Shown: piece after piece, positions 1 through 7,320 of the stretch
Position numbering within the stretch: the stretch's first letter is position 1
How the letters are laid out: every line of letters begins with the position of its first letter
Virus record (IMG/VR): IMGVR_UViG_3300027241_000018
Span: 1 to 32,177 of that record
Direction: 5' to 3' (one strand)
Source of the DNA: a virus
DNA: 32,177 bases
Made by a program: the position numbers and the translations under genes
The notes under the pieces: model-generated
What the model saw: only the letters and a program-made list of their open reading frames with translations
Database searches by the model: none
Told to the model about the DNA's origin: nothing

Positions 1-10
1 ACTTGCAGAA

Positions 11-292
11 TCACACTTCGCTCCACAGGTCGCCATCCTCCACAAATTTTCCAGCACCAAGATCAATTGATTTCATTGGTGCAATCGGCTCAGGACTATC
101 GTGATTGTTGATGCGCCATCGTGCCACTTCACCACCATCAGTCGTGTTCATCCATTCCTTCTTCACCTTGGACATCGTGGCTTTTTGCTTGTCTGGCATC
201 GCACGTGAGTTACCGCATGAGCGAGAGCAGAATAAGCCACGCTTGGTGTGCACTGTGCCGCATTTAGGGCAGGGCTTTGGTTTATACGCCAT
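11..292 (-). CDS. Small zinc-ribbon protein
   Basis: A 93-aa protein. The N-terminus has CPKC (Cys8, Cys11) followed by CSRSC (Cys22, Cys26), a probable four-cysteine zinc ribbon with basic residues around it. The C-terminal half is acidic and has no recognised domain. Similar ribbons sit next to HNH or NUMOD modules in phage homing endonucleases, but no HNH core is visible here. It is the most downstream gene of the minus-strand run in this window. A nucleic-acid-binding role is an inference. Confidence 0.7.
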   Translation of the reverse strand: MAYKPKPCPKCGTVHTKRGLFCSRSCGNSRAMPDKQKATMSKVKKEWMNTTDGGEVARWRINNHDSPEPIAPMKSIDLGAGKFVEDGDLWSEV

Positions 293-349
293 CGTATCTC
301 ACTGGGCTATGATCACGTAAAGTACGAAATTTGCCCACTACGATAACCA

Positions 350-571
350 CTAGCACGATCCACCCATACGCTGATAATACAACAACACTTCTTCTAGACG
401 TTTTTGATGCGTTTGTTTTATGATATCAGGTGCGGTGTGCTCGTAGAATGTACCAAGATTATTCTGCAATTTGTTGATAAGACTTTCTAGTTCTAAGTGT
501 GATTTTGCTTGAGTGATATCACCGTATATCATATCTTCCCAATTACCAACGAATTCATCCTTATAAAACAT
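350..571 (-). CDS. Hypothetical small phage protein
   Basis: A 73-aa soluble protein, rich in charged residues and probably helical. I do not recognise a family. The ATG is preceded by a clear GGAG ribosome binding site that lies inside the end of the upstream gene, and the two genes overlap by 11 nt. This is typical of phage early operons. Confidence 0.6.
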   Translation of the reverse strand: MFYKDEFVGNWEDMIYGDITQAKSHLELESLINKLQNNLGTFYEHTAPDIIKQTHQKRLEEVLLYYQRMGGSC

Positions 572-740
572 TTGTCTTTCTCCTTAATTGTTTCTTCTTA
601 GACTTTTTAGCACGATTCTCTAGGTTATCCAGAACAGCGTCTTGATACTTGTCCTCATTGGTTCTTATGTCTCTATCGCTATACGTATAACCGAATAACT
701 TGTGACCAGCCCATCCCTTGTCTGTCTTGGCTTTTTTCAT
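561..740 (-). CDS. Hypothetical basic small protein
   Basis: A 59-aa protein with a lysine/arginine-rich C-terminus (KKSKKKQLRRK). The frame is open further upstream to 791, but the ATG at 740 forms a TAATG junction with the stop of the preceding membrane protein, so I chose that start. No family is recognised. The basic tail could bind nucleic acid (inference). Confidence 0.55.
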   Translation of the reverse strand: MKKAKTDKGWAGHKLFGYTYSDRDIRTNEDKYQDAVLDNLENRAKKSKKKQLRRKTNVL

Positions 741-898
741 TACGATAACCATAGTGGAATCAAAACAATAATTACCACAAGCACGATCCATCCATACTTC
801 GACAGTCTTGTTTCTTGTTCATCGTCCACTCTACGAAAGGTATCATAGTCTGGATCATATCTATAGCGTTTACCTTCATAGATGAATTCTTCGTTCAT
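740..898 (-). CDS. Small single-span membrane protein
   Basis: A 52-aa protein with a polar, tyrosine-rich N-terminus (MNEEFIYEGKRYRYDPDYD) and one C-terminal hydrophobic segment (about residues 34-51, GWIVLVVIIVLIPLWLS). Its ATG overlaps the upstream stop as ATGA and its stop overlaps the next gene as TAATG, so both ends are set by context. Function unknown; membrane anchoring is predicted from hydrophobicity only. Confidence 0.65.
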   Translation of the reverse strand: MNEEFIYEGKRYRYDPDYDTFRRVDDEQETRLSKYGWIVLVVIIVLIPLWLS

Positions 899-1077
899 TT
901 TCTTTCCTTCCATAACCATAGTTCTATTGCTTTCTTCAACTCATCTATCTGTTTTAACCGAATATCATCCATAATATTCATCATATCATTATCCATATTA
1001 GACTTAGTCATCTTCCATAGGGCATCGATTTTCTTTTGTAGTGTGTCGATTACTACATCGTAATCTTCTTCGTTCAT
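895..1077 (-). CDS. Hypothetical small helical protein
   Basis: A 60-aa acidic, probably alpha-helical protein. The frame extends five codons further upstream, but the ATG at 1077 makes an ATGA overlap with the upstream stop and has a GGAA-type ribosome binding site, so that start is preferred. No recognised family. Confidence 0.6.
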   Translation of the reverse strand: MNEEDYDVVIDTLQKKIDALWKMTKSNMDNDMMNIMDDIRLKQIDELKKAIELWLWKERK

Positions 1078-1289
1078 ACTTTGTTTCCACATTCATCAGT
1101 TTCTATTGCCCAGTGAACAACGCACCAGTCGTCTATACAGCGTTCTTCAGATATGTCCAAGTAATTATTGTTTTGGATCATTTTCGTTACCCAGTAAGTG
1201 TAGTAAGACTGTAGGATCTGGTCGGTGCGCCATGTTTCTTGCACATGTTGTCCGCATTCTCCAGGAAAAACGATTGTGTAGTACTTCAT
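1074..1289 (-). CDS. Conserved T4-like phage protein of unknown function
   Basis: A 71-aa protein beginning MKYYTIVFPGECGQHVQETW and rich in Tyr, Trp and Cys (CIDDWCVVHW). From memory, very similar short proteins occur in many marine T4-like phages, always uncharacterised. It overlaps both neighbours by ATGA junctions, so it is translated as part of one operon. Four cysteines might bind metal, but no standard motif is present. Confidence 0.75.
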   Translation of the reverse strand: MKYYTIVFPGECGQHVQETWRTDQILQSYYTYWVTKMIQNNNYLDISEERCIDDWCVVHWAIETDECGNKV

Positions 1290-1582
1290 TGGGTTTCTTT
1301 CATTATATGTTCTACCAGTAAGTCTTGGATTATCTTATGCTTGCTTGGCTCGATCATATTCACCAGTAGCCGATTAAGCAATTCGAATATATCTGGTCGT
1401 TGCTTCCAAGTTCCTACGAATATACCTGTAGGATCTCGCATTCCTCGTAGTTGGTCTGGGTTGCTAACTATGATATAATCCAACATGCTTAGTGAGTTAT
1501 TGGTGGGATATTTCTTCCCCAGATCGTTTATGATCCAGTACTTTGCCTCATGCGCATTACCTGCTATTACTAGAGTCTTCAT
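1286..1582 (-). CDS. Hypothetical phage protein
   Basis: A 98-aa protein. The N-terminus (MKTLVIAGNAHEAKYWI) looks like a beta-strand followed by a glycine turn and a helix, as in nucleotide-binding folds, but there is no complete P-loop. It overlaps the upstream gene by 26 nt and the downstream gene by 4 nt. I cannot assign a function. Confidence 0.6.
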   Translation of the reverse strand: MKTLVIAGNAHEAKYWIINDLGKKYPTNNSLSMLDYIIVSNPDQLRGMRDPTGIFVGTWKQRPDIFELLNRLLVNMIEPSKHKIIQDLLVEHIMKETQ

Positions 1583-1904
1583 CTACGATATAGGTATATT
1601 TACGTTGATGAGCAAATGCATCAGCGTCTGCCAGTGGAGCGAGTTTATATTCCTTATCTACGCCAATGATAGCATCCCCAGCAGCGATGTTGAGTAGATT
1701 CATGTCTTTCCCGAGTCCAAAGTGTTCTTTAATTGCAACGGCACAATTATCTCTGTCTGTTTTCAAAGCATAATGATTAGGCTGGTCTTGACATATTTGA
1801 GCACATTCCCGCACAATCAACTCAGCAAATGCTTGGAGTCTTACATGAGAGATGCAGTGCTCCACTAGTGCTTCTTTGGCTATATCACTTAGTATTTTAT
1901 TCAT
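1557..1904 (-). CDS. Conserved phage protein of unknown function
   Basis: A 115-aa protein from the ATG at 1904; the frame runs open to 1964, but that extension overlaps the upstream membrane gene. It contains an FAELIVRECAQIC segment (about residues 26-38), which I recall from many short T4-like phage proteins in which a Phe-Ala-Glu-Leu-Ile helix is followed by Cys residues. The C-terminus is disordered. No enzymatic motif. Confidence 0.6.
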   Translation of the reverse strand: MNKILSDIAKEALVEHCISHVRLQAFAELIVRECAQICQDQPNHYALKTDRDNCAVAIKEHFGLGKDMNLLNIAAGDAIIGVDKEYKLAPLADADAFAHQRKYTYIVDEDSSNSR

Positions 1905-2064
1905 CACCAAACACCTTGTCCATCCAGCCAACGATTGCCACCATGGCCATGAGTCCAATGTCATTTCCCCAATTAAAGTACAATGTTAGGGCACTACTGA
2001 GAACGATTGCGATAGCGCAACCTTGTTTGATTTTACTATGCAAGTTTATCGATGTTTTGACCAT
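1897..2064 (-). CDS. Small membrane protein
   Basis: A 55-aa protein read as MVKTSINLHSKIKQGCAIAI at the N-terminus, with two short hydrophobic stretches (about residues 15-30 and 36-48). An AGGGAG ribosome binding site lies about ten bases before the ATG. It overlaps the downstream gene by 8 nt and the upstream coiled-coil gene by 29 nt. Function unknown; membrane placement is inferred from composition. Confidence 0.6.
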   Translation of the reverse strand: MVKTSINLHSKIKQGCAIAIVLSSALTLYFNWGNDIGLMAMVAIVGWMDKVFGDE

Positions 2065-2224
2065 TTTGATTTAACTCCCTGTTTCTTTCTATACGTATTC
2101 TTTCGGCTTGTAGACGTATATCTATCTGACGAATTTCCTGTTGTCGTTGTGCTCGCCTGTCCTGAATATGACGAATTTCTATCGCTTCATGATAGGCTTT
2201 GAGACGCTTAATTGATTCAATCAT
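2036..2224 (-). CDS. Small charged coiled-coil protein
   Basis: A 62-aa protein with heptad-like Ile/Leu spacing and alternating Arg, Glu and Gln (for example RRAQRQQEIRQIDIRLQAER), so it is a likely single long helix or coiled coil. It overlaps the upstream gene by 8 nt. No family recognised. Confidence 0.55.
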   Translation of the reverse strand: MIESIKRLKAYHEAIEIRHIQDRRAQRQQEIRQIDIRLQAERIRIERNRELNQNGQNIDKLA

Positions 2225-2675
2225 GCTTGGTTAACTTACGTTTAGTGTAAGTAATCGAGTAAAGTGGATTGCTATAGTTACCCAGATGTATGTCATGCTC
2301 ATCGGCAACTTCACAGATTATCTTGTGCTCAGTTGGTAAGTGTAGACCAATACTGGTGTCAATTAGCCATCTTGGATTCGTTTCGGTTATCACCACTGCA
2401 TGTAGGTCTTCCAAATGGGCTTCTAGTTTAACAGTCTCAGCGAAACCTATCAGTAATAGTTGTTGCGGTTTATCTGGTACGTGGACTCGAAGAAGTGCAT
2501 TGCAAATCACCACTTTGGAACGTATTCCATTCTGAAGTAACAATGAGTAAAGCACCTTGGAAGCAGATGTACATGCTCCAAGATACTTTTTAATTAGACC
2601 AGTTTCCTCTAACATAGTAAGGACTGCTTTAATCTTTACATCGTCTTCACTAGTGGTCAATTTGCAATTAATCAT
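2217..2675 (-). CDS. Putative transglutaminase/papain-like protein (Cys-His-Asp)
   Basis: A 152-aa protein with the spacing of a transglutaminase-like cysteine catalytic core: Cys35 at the start of a helix (GACTSASKVLYSLL), His92 in a strand (LHAVVI) and Asp106 in the next strand (LIDTSIG). The same order occurs in transglutaminase-like and arylamine N-acetyltransferase-like folds. If active it could cleave or modify a host protein or amide bond. It is an ATGA-overlapped member of the early-type operon. The triad is inferred by eye; the family is not confirmed. Confidence 0.55.
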   Translation of the reverse strand: MINCKLTTSEDDVKIKAVLTMLEETGLIKKYLGACTSASKVLYSLLLQNGIRSKVVICNALLRVHVPDKPQQLLLIGFAETVKLEAHLEDLHAVVITETNPRWLIDTSIGLHLPTEHKIICEVADEHDIHLGNYSNPLYSITYTKRKLTKHD

Positions 2676-2902
2676 AGTAGTTGTCTTTTTAAAATGGTGT
2701 AGTAAGCACCATTGGGTTCGATTTCATCATCGAGATTTTCGTCTGCCACCTCATCTTCGGGAATGTCATAATAATCACGAATTATGTTATACTTATCCTT
2801 TAAAGCATCGGCATACTCACGATACACTCCAAGGATGGATTCACCATCATCGTTGACCTCATGCAGAACAAACACCACTTCTTTTCCAAGGCTATCAATC
2901 AT
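2672..2902 (-). CDS. Hypothetical acidic phage protein
   Basis: A 76-aa protein, strongly acidic in its second half (DIPEDEVADENLDDEIE). A longer frame exists to 3124, but it would run antisense through the upstream gene's reading frame. The ATG at 2902 lies directly behind the upstream stop, so that start is chosen. Acidic phage proteins sometimes mimic DNA, but nothing specific supports that here. Confidence 0.55.
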   Translation of the reverse strand: MIDSLGKEVVFVLHEVNDDGESILGVYREYADALKDKYNIIRDYYDIPEDEVADENLDDEIEPNGAYYTILKRQLL

Positions 2903-2903
2903 A

Positions 2904-3140
2904 TTAATTCCAATCTTTCTTGTCACCAAACTGCTCATTGTAATCATAGCCAGCATTGTACTCATTGATCGTTGCTGGATTCGTTGCTTCGATTCTTGGA
3001 CCAGAAGCACCACCAACTCCACCACGATGTGGGTCACGTGGACGATGATAGTAAGAATCAGAAGCACCACGATCAAAGTACGATCCATGAGTCTTGTCAA
3101 ACATTTCGGTTGCCACTTGGGCATCTTTGTAAGTCATCAT
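2904..3140 (-). CDS. Conserved small phage protein, MTYKDAQ type
   Basis: A 79-aa protein starting with two Met codons behind a strong GGAGG ribosome binding site. It contains MFDKTHGSYFDRG, SYYHRPRDPH and a C-terminal GYDYNEQFGDKKDW block. From memory, this pattern recurs in short uncharacterised proteins of T4-like marine phages. The Arg/His/Pro-rich centre is probably unstructured. Either Met (3140 or 3137) could be used. Confidence 0.7.
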   Translation of the reverse strand: MMTYKDAQVATEMFDKTHGSYFDRGASDSYYHRPRDPHRGGVGGASGPRIEATNPATINEYNAGYDYNEQFGDKKDWN

Positions 3141-3151
3141 AAATCCTCCGA

Positions 3152-4045
3152 TTAAGCAGTTAACATGTAAGTAGCCAGATCTTTCCAATCTTTGTTGGAA
3201 GCACGAACCTTAGACACAGCGATCAGGGTACGCAGAGAAATTTCTTTCACTTCGTCTTTGATCTCACGAATCAAAGCCAATGCATCAGACTTGATCTTTG
3301 CATCGTACTCAGGCAAGAACTCAGCCAAACCAGCGATGAATTCCATACGATCGATCTTTTGATCAGTGCTCATCGACAGGTCGATCATCATTGAACGACT
3401 ACGGATGGCTTGGTCAATCTTGTCTTGATCCATGTTGGAGATGAAAATCACACGACCAGTAAATTCGAAACTGCGTGGCAGATCGTCGTCCTTCATGTCA
3501 GCATTCCAAGAAATGATACGCTTACCGTAAGAATCCAATGCACCTTTGAGCAGGTTTAGGGCAACTGGATCCTTCAGCACTGCATCACAGTCATCAAACA
3601 CGATAACTGATTTCTGATTCTCGAACAGGGTACGATACAAACCCTTGGCAGTGGAGTAACCCTTAACCATGGTGAAACACTTGCGTGCATTGAGCACATC
3701 ACCAACTTGGAAGTCAGCAAGATCAGAGATATCCTTGAGACCATTGGATTCAAGAGTCTTGATTACGGTATAAGTTTTGCCGAGACCACCTTCACCAGTG
3801 ATAACAGCGGATGGCTGAACACCAGAAGCAACCATGTTCACCAACTTTTCCACGAAACCGAATCGTGTATTGATGTCGAAACGAGACTGCTTTTCAGCCA
3901 CTGCAGCGATGTGCACATCCATGTCACCGACCATTTTTGTCACTTGACGCTCCACATATTTTTTAGAATAAGACTTGATAGTCTTGGTGCCAACTTTAGC
4001 GATGTAGTTAGTTCCATCGAAGGTGATAGCTGTTACGTTTTTCAT
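3152..4045 (-). CDS. AAA+ ATPase
   Basis: A 297-aa ATPase from the ATG at 4045. Numbered from the longer frame (M1 at 4060, so subtract 5), it has Walker A GEGGLGKT (89-96), Walker B VIVFDDCD (152-159), a sensor-1 Asn in FISN (209), and arginine-finger candidates in AIRSRS (220, 222). The start at 4045 has GGAG upstream and overlaps the stop of a possible leader peptide; the ATG at 4060 has no ribosome binding site. It is probably an oligomeric P-loop motor acting on nucleic acid or protein. Lone AAA+ proteins like this occur in T4-like phages without an assigned role. Confidence 0.85.
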   Translation of the reverse strand: MKNVTAITFDGTNYIAKVGTKTIKSYSKKYVERQVTKMVGDMDVHIAAVAEKQSRFDINTRFGFVEKLVNMVASGVQPSAVITGEGGLGKTYTVIKTLESNGLKDISDLADFQVGDVLNARKCFTMVKGYSTAKGLYRTLFENQKSVIVFDDCDAVLKDPVALNLLKGALDSYGKRIISWNADMKDDDLPRSFEFTGRVIFISNMDQDKIDQAIRSRSMMIDLSMSTDQKIDRMEFIAGLAEFLPEYDAKIKSDALALIREIKDEVKEISLRTLIAVSKVRASNKDWKDLATYMLTA

Positions 4046-4143
4046 TTCACTTTTCTCCATAATTTCAACGATAGAGTAATCTTATTCCAGCCCAGCATTA
4101 CCGACAACCACTTTTTTCTCCACTCGTAAGTTGTTGATTTCAC
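4042..4143 (-). CDS. Possible GTG-start leader peptide
   Basis: A 33-codon frame starts at GTG (4143) behind a GGGGAATTA ribosome binding site. It ends in a TGA that overlaps the ATPase ATG as ATGA. The peptide is basic with an amphipathic end (WNKITLSLKLWRKVK). The tight coupling suggests it is translated and helps start the ATPase, but its size, start codon and lack of known relatives keep this tentative. Confidence 0.25.
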   Translation of the reverse strand: MKSTTYEWRKKWLSVMLGWNKITLSLKLWRKVK

Positions 4144-4158
4144 AGGGATTAATTCCCC

Positions 4159-4305
4159 TCAATCGTTGCGGGGATTAGCGAATTTCACTGTGATTTGTGC
4201 GTCTACAGCCCCTACCGCCCACACGCACTCGTTAAAAAAGTGTGAAATTTCTTCGAAAGATTCGAAAACGAAAGTATTACCCGACTCGTCTGTGACTTCA
4301 AACAT
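4159..4305 (-). CDS. Hypothetical small phage protein
   Basis: A 48-aa protein (MFEVTDESGNTFVFESFEEI at the N-terminus) that looks like a small beta-hairpin plus helix. It has a strong AAGGGGAAT ribosome binding site and is the first gene after the promoter at 4326-4354, so it heads the unit that runs into the ATPase and beyond. No recognised family. Confidence 0.6.
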   Translation of the reverse strand: MFEVTDESGNTFVFESFEEISHFFNECVWAVGAVDAQITVKFANPRND

Positions 4306-4325
4306 AGATTCCCCTTAAAGATTCG

Positions 4326-4354
4326 ATTATATCTCGTCTCTCCACTACAGACAA
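4326..4354 (-). promoter_or_regulatory. Sigma70-type promoter
   Basis: On the minus strand: -35 TTGTCT (4349-4354), a 17-nt spacer, then a perfect -10 TATAAT (4326-4331). The first gene starts about 20 nt downstream, and a terminator for the previous unit lies immediately upstream. Confidence 0.75.
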
Positions 4355-4379
4355 TAAAAACCCCACTCTAGGTGGGGTT
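4352..4379 (-). terminator. Rho-independent terminator
   Basis: Minus strand: stem AACCCCAC / GTGGGGTT (4359-4366 with 4372-4379), 5-nt loop, followed by a TTTTTATT tract. The hairpin begins at the stop codon of the SGNH hydrolase gene, and its T tract runs into the -35 box of the next promoter. Confidence 0.8.
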
Positions 4380-4791
4380 ATTTGGTCTGGCTTGCCAGCG
4401 TTTTATATCCAGCGGGATTCGGGTGGACTCCATCGGGACTCATCTGTTTCTCTGGTCTAGGTAAGACTACGTCTCCGTATTCTTTCGCAATCTTCTCAAT
4501 GGCTTCTTGTTGTTTCGGTTTTCTCTCCATCCCAGGACTGATCCAATATACTCGCTCAGTGAGCAATTGCGCACGCATTTTACGTAATTCAGCTTCAGTC
4601 TTCACTCCTGGATGATCGTTGGCACCAAGTGATATGATTGTGGTCTTTGTCTGCTTGGTTGATGCCATTCCAAGATAATCTTTGTTCCACTGCCAACTAT
4701 TCCATCCACCACGTGAATAACTCACGCACTCTGGGCGATACATTGCAACTCCAACTGCTATTGAATCTCCAACAACCATGCAATCAATCAT
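4378..4791 (-). CDS. SGNH/GDSL-family hydrolase
   Basis: A 137-aa protein from the ATG at 4791, which forms an ATGA overlap and has GGAG upstream. Block I is VGDSIAVG with nucleophile Ser10, a glycine block II follows (SRGGWNS), block III is GAND (Asn58), and block V is SPDGVHPNPAGY with Asp120 and His123. This is a compact but complete SGNH catalytic set. The family removes acyl or acetyl groups from lipids, glycans or peptides. It closes the unit that contains the oxygenase island, so it may deacylate the same kind of substrate or a surface glycan (inference). It has no signal peptide. Confidence 0.8.
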   Translation of the reverse strand: MIDCMVVGDSIAVGVAMYRPECVSYSRGGWNSWQWNKDYLGMASTKQTKTTIISLGANDHPGVKTEAELRKMRAQLLTERVYWISPGMERKPKQQEAIEKIAKEYGDVVLPRPEKQMSPDGVHPNPAGYKTLASQTK

Positions 4792-5285
4792 AGTTTCTCC
4801 CATCTAAAAATTAAAGTATATCTTGTACCTAATGTAACTGGTGTAACTCCATGTGTATAAAGTTCGTTCTCTCCAGCTGGAAACTCGATTAAACAATTTT
4901 TATATTCTTTGTTGAATGTGACTCCAAGATTAGGGAAATATAAATCACCACCTTCGAAATCATCATTGAGTAGCACAATACCTGTTTTACTCCACTCAGC
5001 TATCCTATGATTGCTGGAAGAATCAAAGTGCGATCCTTTTACATCTTGATGTGGACTCGACATAGCATGCATTGGATATTTTAATAGTTCAACAGCACAA
5101 GAGTAAGGTATGTTATGTTTATTGATCAATTCTACTACAAATGGTTTGATGTTTGATCTTTTAACCTTAACATCACTACATTGTTCTTGCACATCCCAAA
5201 CTCGTTTACCATAGGTTGTAACATCAATTGAACATATTGATTGACTTTCATCATCTATCAGAAAATTATTTGTTACATTAATCAT
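4788..5285 (-). CDS. 2OG-Fe(II) oxygenase, P4H-like (no. 1)
   Basis: A 165-aa protein from the ATG at 5285. The iron-binding set is His86-x-Asp88 (HFD), distal His145 (YTHG) and the 2-oxoglutarate-binding Arg155 (GTRYTL). Between them lies VLLNDDFEGGDLYFP, the classic prolyl-4-hydroxylase-like strand pair. The family hydroxylates protein side chains or small molecules using O2 and 2-oxoglutarate. The substrate is unknown. It overlaps oxygenase 2 by 8 nt. A GTG-start version from 5306 is possible but less likely. Confidence 0.85.
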   Translation of the reverse strand: MINVTNNFLIDDESQSICSIDVTTYGKRVWDVQEQCSDVKVKRSNIKPFVVELINKHNIPYSCAVELLKYPMHAMSSPHQDVKGSHFDSSSNHRIAEWSKTGIVLLNDDFEGGDLYFPNLGVTFNKEYKNCLIEFPAGENELYTHGVTPVTLGTRYTLIFRWEKL

Positions 5286-5946
5286 AAACTCTTTGAGTTG
5301 TTTCACCTATGTTAATGTTAAAAATCACTCGTCTTTCACAGTCGATTGGATGACCAGATGTATGATATTGTAATCCATCGAATATTAATAGACGATTGGC
5401 TTTTGGTGTCACTGTGTGCTCAACAGTAAAACCACTTCGAATAAAGAAAGATGCATATTCTTCTTTCTCCTCATCAGAAGCATCATCGTCTAATCTTTTG
5501 ACTGATGATGGGAGCACTTTCTGTTTTTGATGGAATAACCTTGTGTCTCCATCAGCATCATTTAAATAGAAAACTATCGATTTGTGAGGACTAGGCTGAT
5601 CCACATGTGGTATGTTATAATTCTCTGCAGTAATGCCTTTCTGTGGCCATGTTGTGACTGCTCGGATTCTTAATAAATTATCATTCGTATAACCAAGTTT
5701 ATGCATCATGTAAGTGAAATATTGCTTCAGATTAACATACTCTTCTGTTTCTACATTTAATTGTCTATCATATAATTTAGTCTGGACTGCAGATGATTCA
5801 ATAGCCAGAGGATCATTCACCATTAGATATGGTGGTACTGATATATTCGATATGTAGTACCATGGCATGCTCTGACTAAGGATTTTTGTCTGTAGTTCTT
5901 TGAACTGTCCTTCTGGAAAGAAATCATCAATTACTTGCATGGGCAT
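5278..5946 (-). CDS. 2OG-Fe(II) oxygenase (no. 2)
   Basis: A 222-aa protein. Motifs: His114-x-Asp116 (IPHVDQ), strand IVFYLNDADGDTRLF, distal His195 (LQYHTSGHP) and Arg205/206 (CERRVIF). An acidic insert (DDDASDEEKEEY, about 153-164) separates the two halves. It is a sister of oxygenase 3, which shares the NYNIPHxD...DGDTxLF layout, so the two probably arose by duplication. The start may be the first or third codon (both Met); the 20-nt overlap with oxygenase 3 fits either. Confidence 0.85.
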   Translation of the reverse strand: MPMQVIDDFFPEGQFKELQTKILSQSMPWYYISNISVPPYLMVNDPLAIESSAVQTKLYDRQLNVETEEYVNLKQYFTYMMHKLGYTNDNLLRIRAVTTWPQKGITAENYNIPHVDQPSPHKSIVFYLNDADGDTRLFHQKQKVLPSSVKRLDDDASDEEKEEYASFFIRSGFTVEHTVTPKANRLLIFDGLQYHTSGHPIDCERRVIFNINIGETTQRVYD

Positions 5947-6514
5947 CTATAACAAAATTTATAACTCTTCTGTCTTTACTGTATACTGGACTGGATGATG
6001 CATGCATTCTATTTGATTCAAATATAACACATCTGTTTTTCTTCGGTGCAATTCTCTTGGCGATGGTGAGTTTATCTGGATTCTTTCCATCGTAGAATTC
6101 ATTGAACAGGAATGTATCACCATCACTATCATTACAATAGTAAACTATAGTATATGCATTGCTAACAGCATCATGATGTGGTATATTGTAATTAGATGGA
6201 GTAAAATCTGTGTTTTTAGGTATTATATTATATTTCACTCTAACTTCATGATTAAATTTAATTTGTGGAACCTTTTGTTTAATCACATAGAGTATTGGAG
6301 TTATGATATCATAAGTGGTTTCTTTATACTCATTTAGTACATAAAGTGGTGTTGATAATTGCCCAGAATCTAAAATGTTCTCATCATGGTAAATCTCATA
6401 TTCATTACCAGCATAAACTGTCTTTTCAGTATAGAAAAATTTTAACCAATATGGAAAATTATCTAAACTATCAGAATATTCTTTAGACATCACATCATCT
6501 AGCACTAATATCAT
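5927..6514 (-). CDS. 2OG-Fe(II) oxygenase (no. 3)
   Basis: A 195-aa protein with His113-x-Asp115 (IPHHDA), IVYYCNDSDGDTFLF, PKKNRCVIFESNRMH carrying distal His171, and Arg182/183 (KDRRVINF). It is closely related to oxygenase 2 in motif order and wording. The protein is intact and all iron and 2-oxoglutarate ligands are present, so activity is expected. Substrate unknown. Confidence 0.85.
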   Translation of the reverse strand: MILVLDDVMSKEYSDSLDNFPYWLKFFYTEKTVYAGNEYEIYHDENILDSGQLSTPLYVLNEYKETTYDIITPILYVIKQKVPQIKFNHEVRVKYNIIPKNTDFTPSNYNIPHHDAVSNAYTIVYYCNDSDGDTFLFNEFYDGKNPDKLTIAKRIAPKKNRCVIFESNRMHASSSPVYSKDRRVINFVIDAHASN

Positions 6515-6536
6515 GTTAATTCCCTATAATTTTCTA

Positions 6537-6734
6537 TCATCCACCACGACCAGATCCACGTTTAACAGGTTTGTTGGCAATATTGTTGACAGCACCTTTT
6601 ACTGCTCGATTCGCTTCGCTTTTGCTGAATCCTTTAGATTCAAGTTGTTTTCTGGCTTTTTTCTTCGCTCGCTTTAAGAGTTTCTCTGCATGCCATTTAT
6701 CTGCGAATGTCATTGGTTTAATTTCATCAGTCAT
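6537..6734 (-). CDS. Small basic protein
   Basis: A 65-aa, strongly basic protein (LLKRAKKKARKQ in the middle, KPVKRGSGRGG at the end), predicted helical with a flexible Gly/Arg tail. It could bind RNA or DNA. It sits between oxygenases 3 and 4, overlapping the latter by 8 nt, so it may be a partner or substrate of that group (inference). No known family. Confidence 0.6.
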   Translation of the reverse strand: MTDEIKPMTFADKWHAEKLLKRAKKKARKQLESKGFSKSEANRAVKGAVNNIANKPVKRGSGRGG

Positions 6735-7317
6735 ATATCGGATCCTTTATCTTTATTTGTGTAACATTAAATTTTTCTGTGAATGGTGGTATAATTTCGT
6801 TGTAAACTAAATTCCAAGATATAATAGTTTTTCTAGAATCATTAATAACTTCTGGTGCTCTGTGTATGATCATAGAAGGAAAGATCAAAATATCTCCTTC
6901 TTTGACATCAACAGATATAACTTTATTATCCCAAGGACACACTAACTCTGTTTTTGGACAATCATCTGGTAATTCAACATAATAAACTCCAACAAACTGT
7001 CCACTATGTACATGCCATGGGTGTATATTATTTTTTTTATATTGTTGAAACCATATATTATGTATTTCTGGACAACAATATCCAACAGTTTCTCCAATAA
7101 GTGTATTATACTTATTAATTAATCCACCTATAAGTGTAGCCCACTCTCGCTCATCGTTTTTATAAATCCAATCTATTTTACTAAAAAATTGTTTTTCCAT
7201 ATCGGTTGGTTCAGGATGTTTATCTAACATAGAAAGAAAACTTTGCTTGTATTGAAGATGTTCATCAACAGAAACTTTAAAATAAAATGCACCCACAGGA
7301 TATTTTATAACATTCAT
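6727..7317 (-). CDS. 2OG-Fe(II) oxygenase-like, PF13759 type (no. 4)
   Basis: A 196-aa protein resembling the TIGR02466/2OG-FeII_Oxy_5 group: HPWHVHSGQFVGVYYVELP (His102-x-His104), then GDILIFPSMIIHRAP with distal His152, and Arg162. The usual His-x-Asp is His-x-His here. That is common in this subfamily, but the ligand set should be tested. It starts 3 nt after the previous stop. Substrate unknown. Confidence 0.8.
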   Translation of the reverse strand: MNVIKYPVGAFYFKVSVDEHLQYKQSFLSMLDKHPEPTDMEKQFFSKIDWIYKNDEREWATLIGGLINKYNTLIGETVGYCCPEIHNIWFQQYKKNNIHPWHVHSGQFVGVYYVELPDDCPKTELVCPWDNKVISVDVKEGDILIFPSMIIHRAPEVINDSRKTIISWNLVYNEIIPPFTEKFNVTQIKIKDPIYD

Positions 7318-7320
7318 TTC

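Noticed and set aside
2903-3124. Upstream extension of the frame ending at 2672 to 3124
   Set aside because: It overlaps the well-supported gene 2904-3140 in another frame and has no ribosome binding site.
3707-4129. 140-aa plus-strand frame
   Set aside because: Antisense shadow of the AAA+ ATPase, whose Walker motifs are clear on the minus strand.
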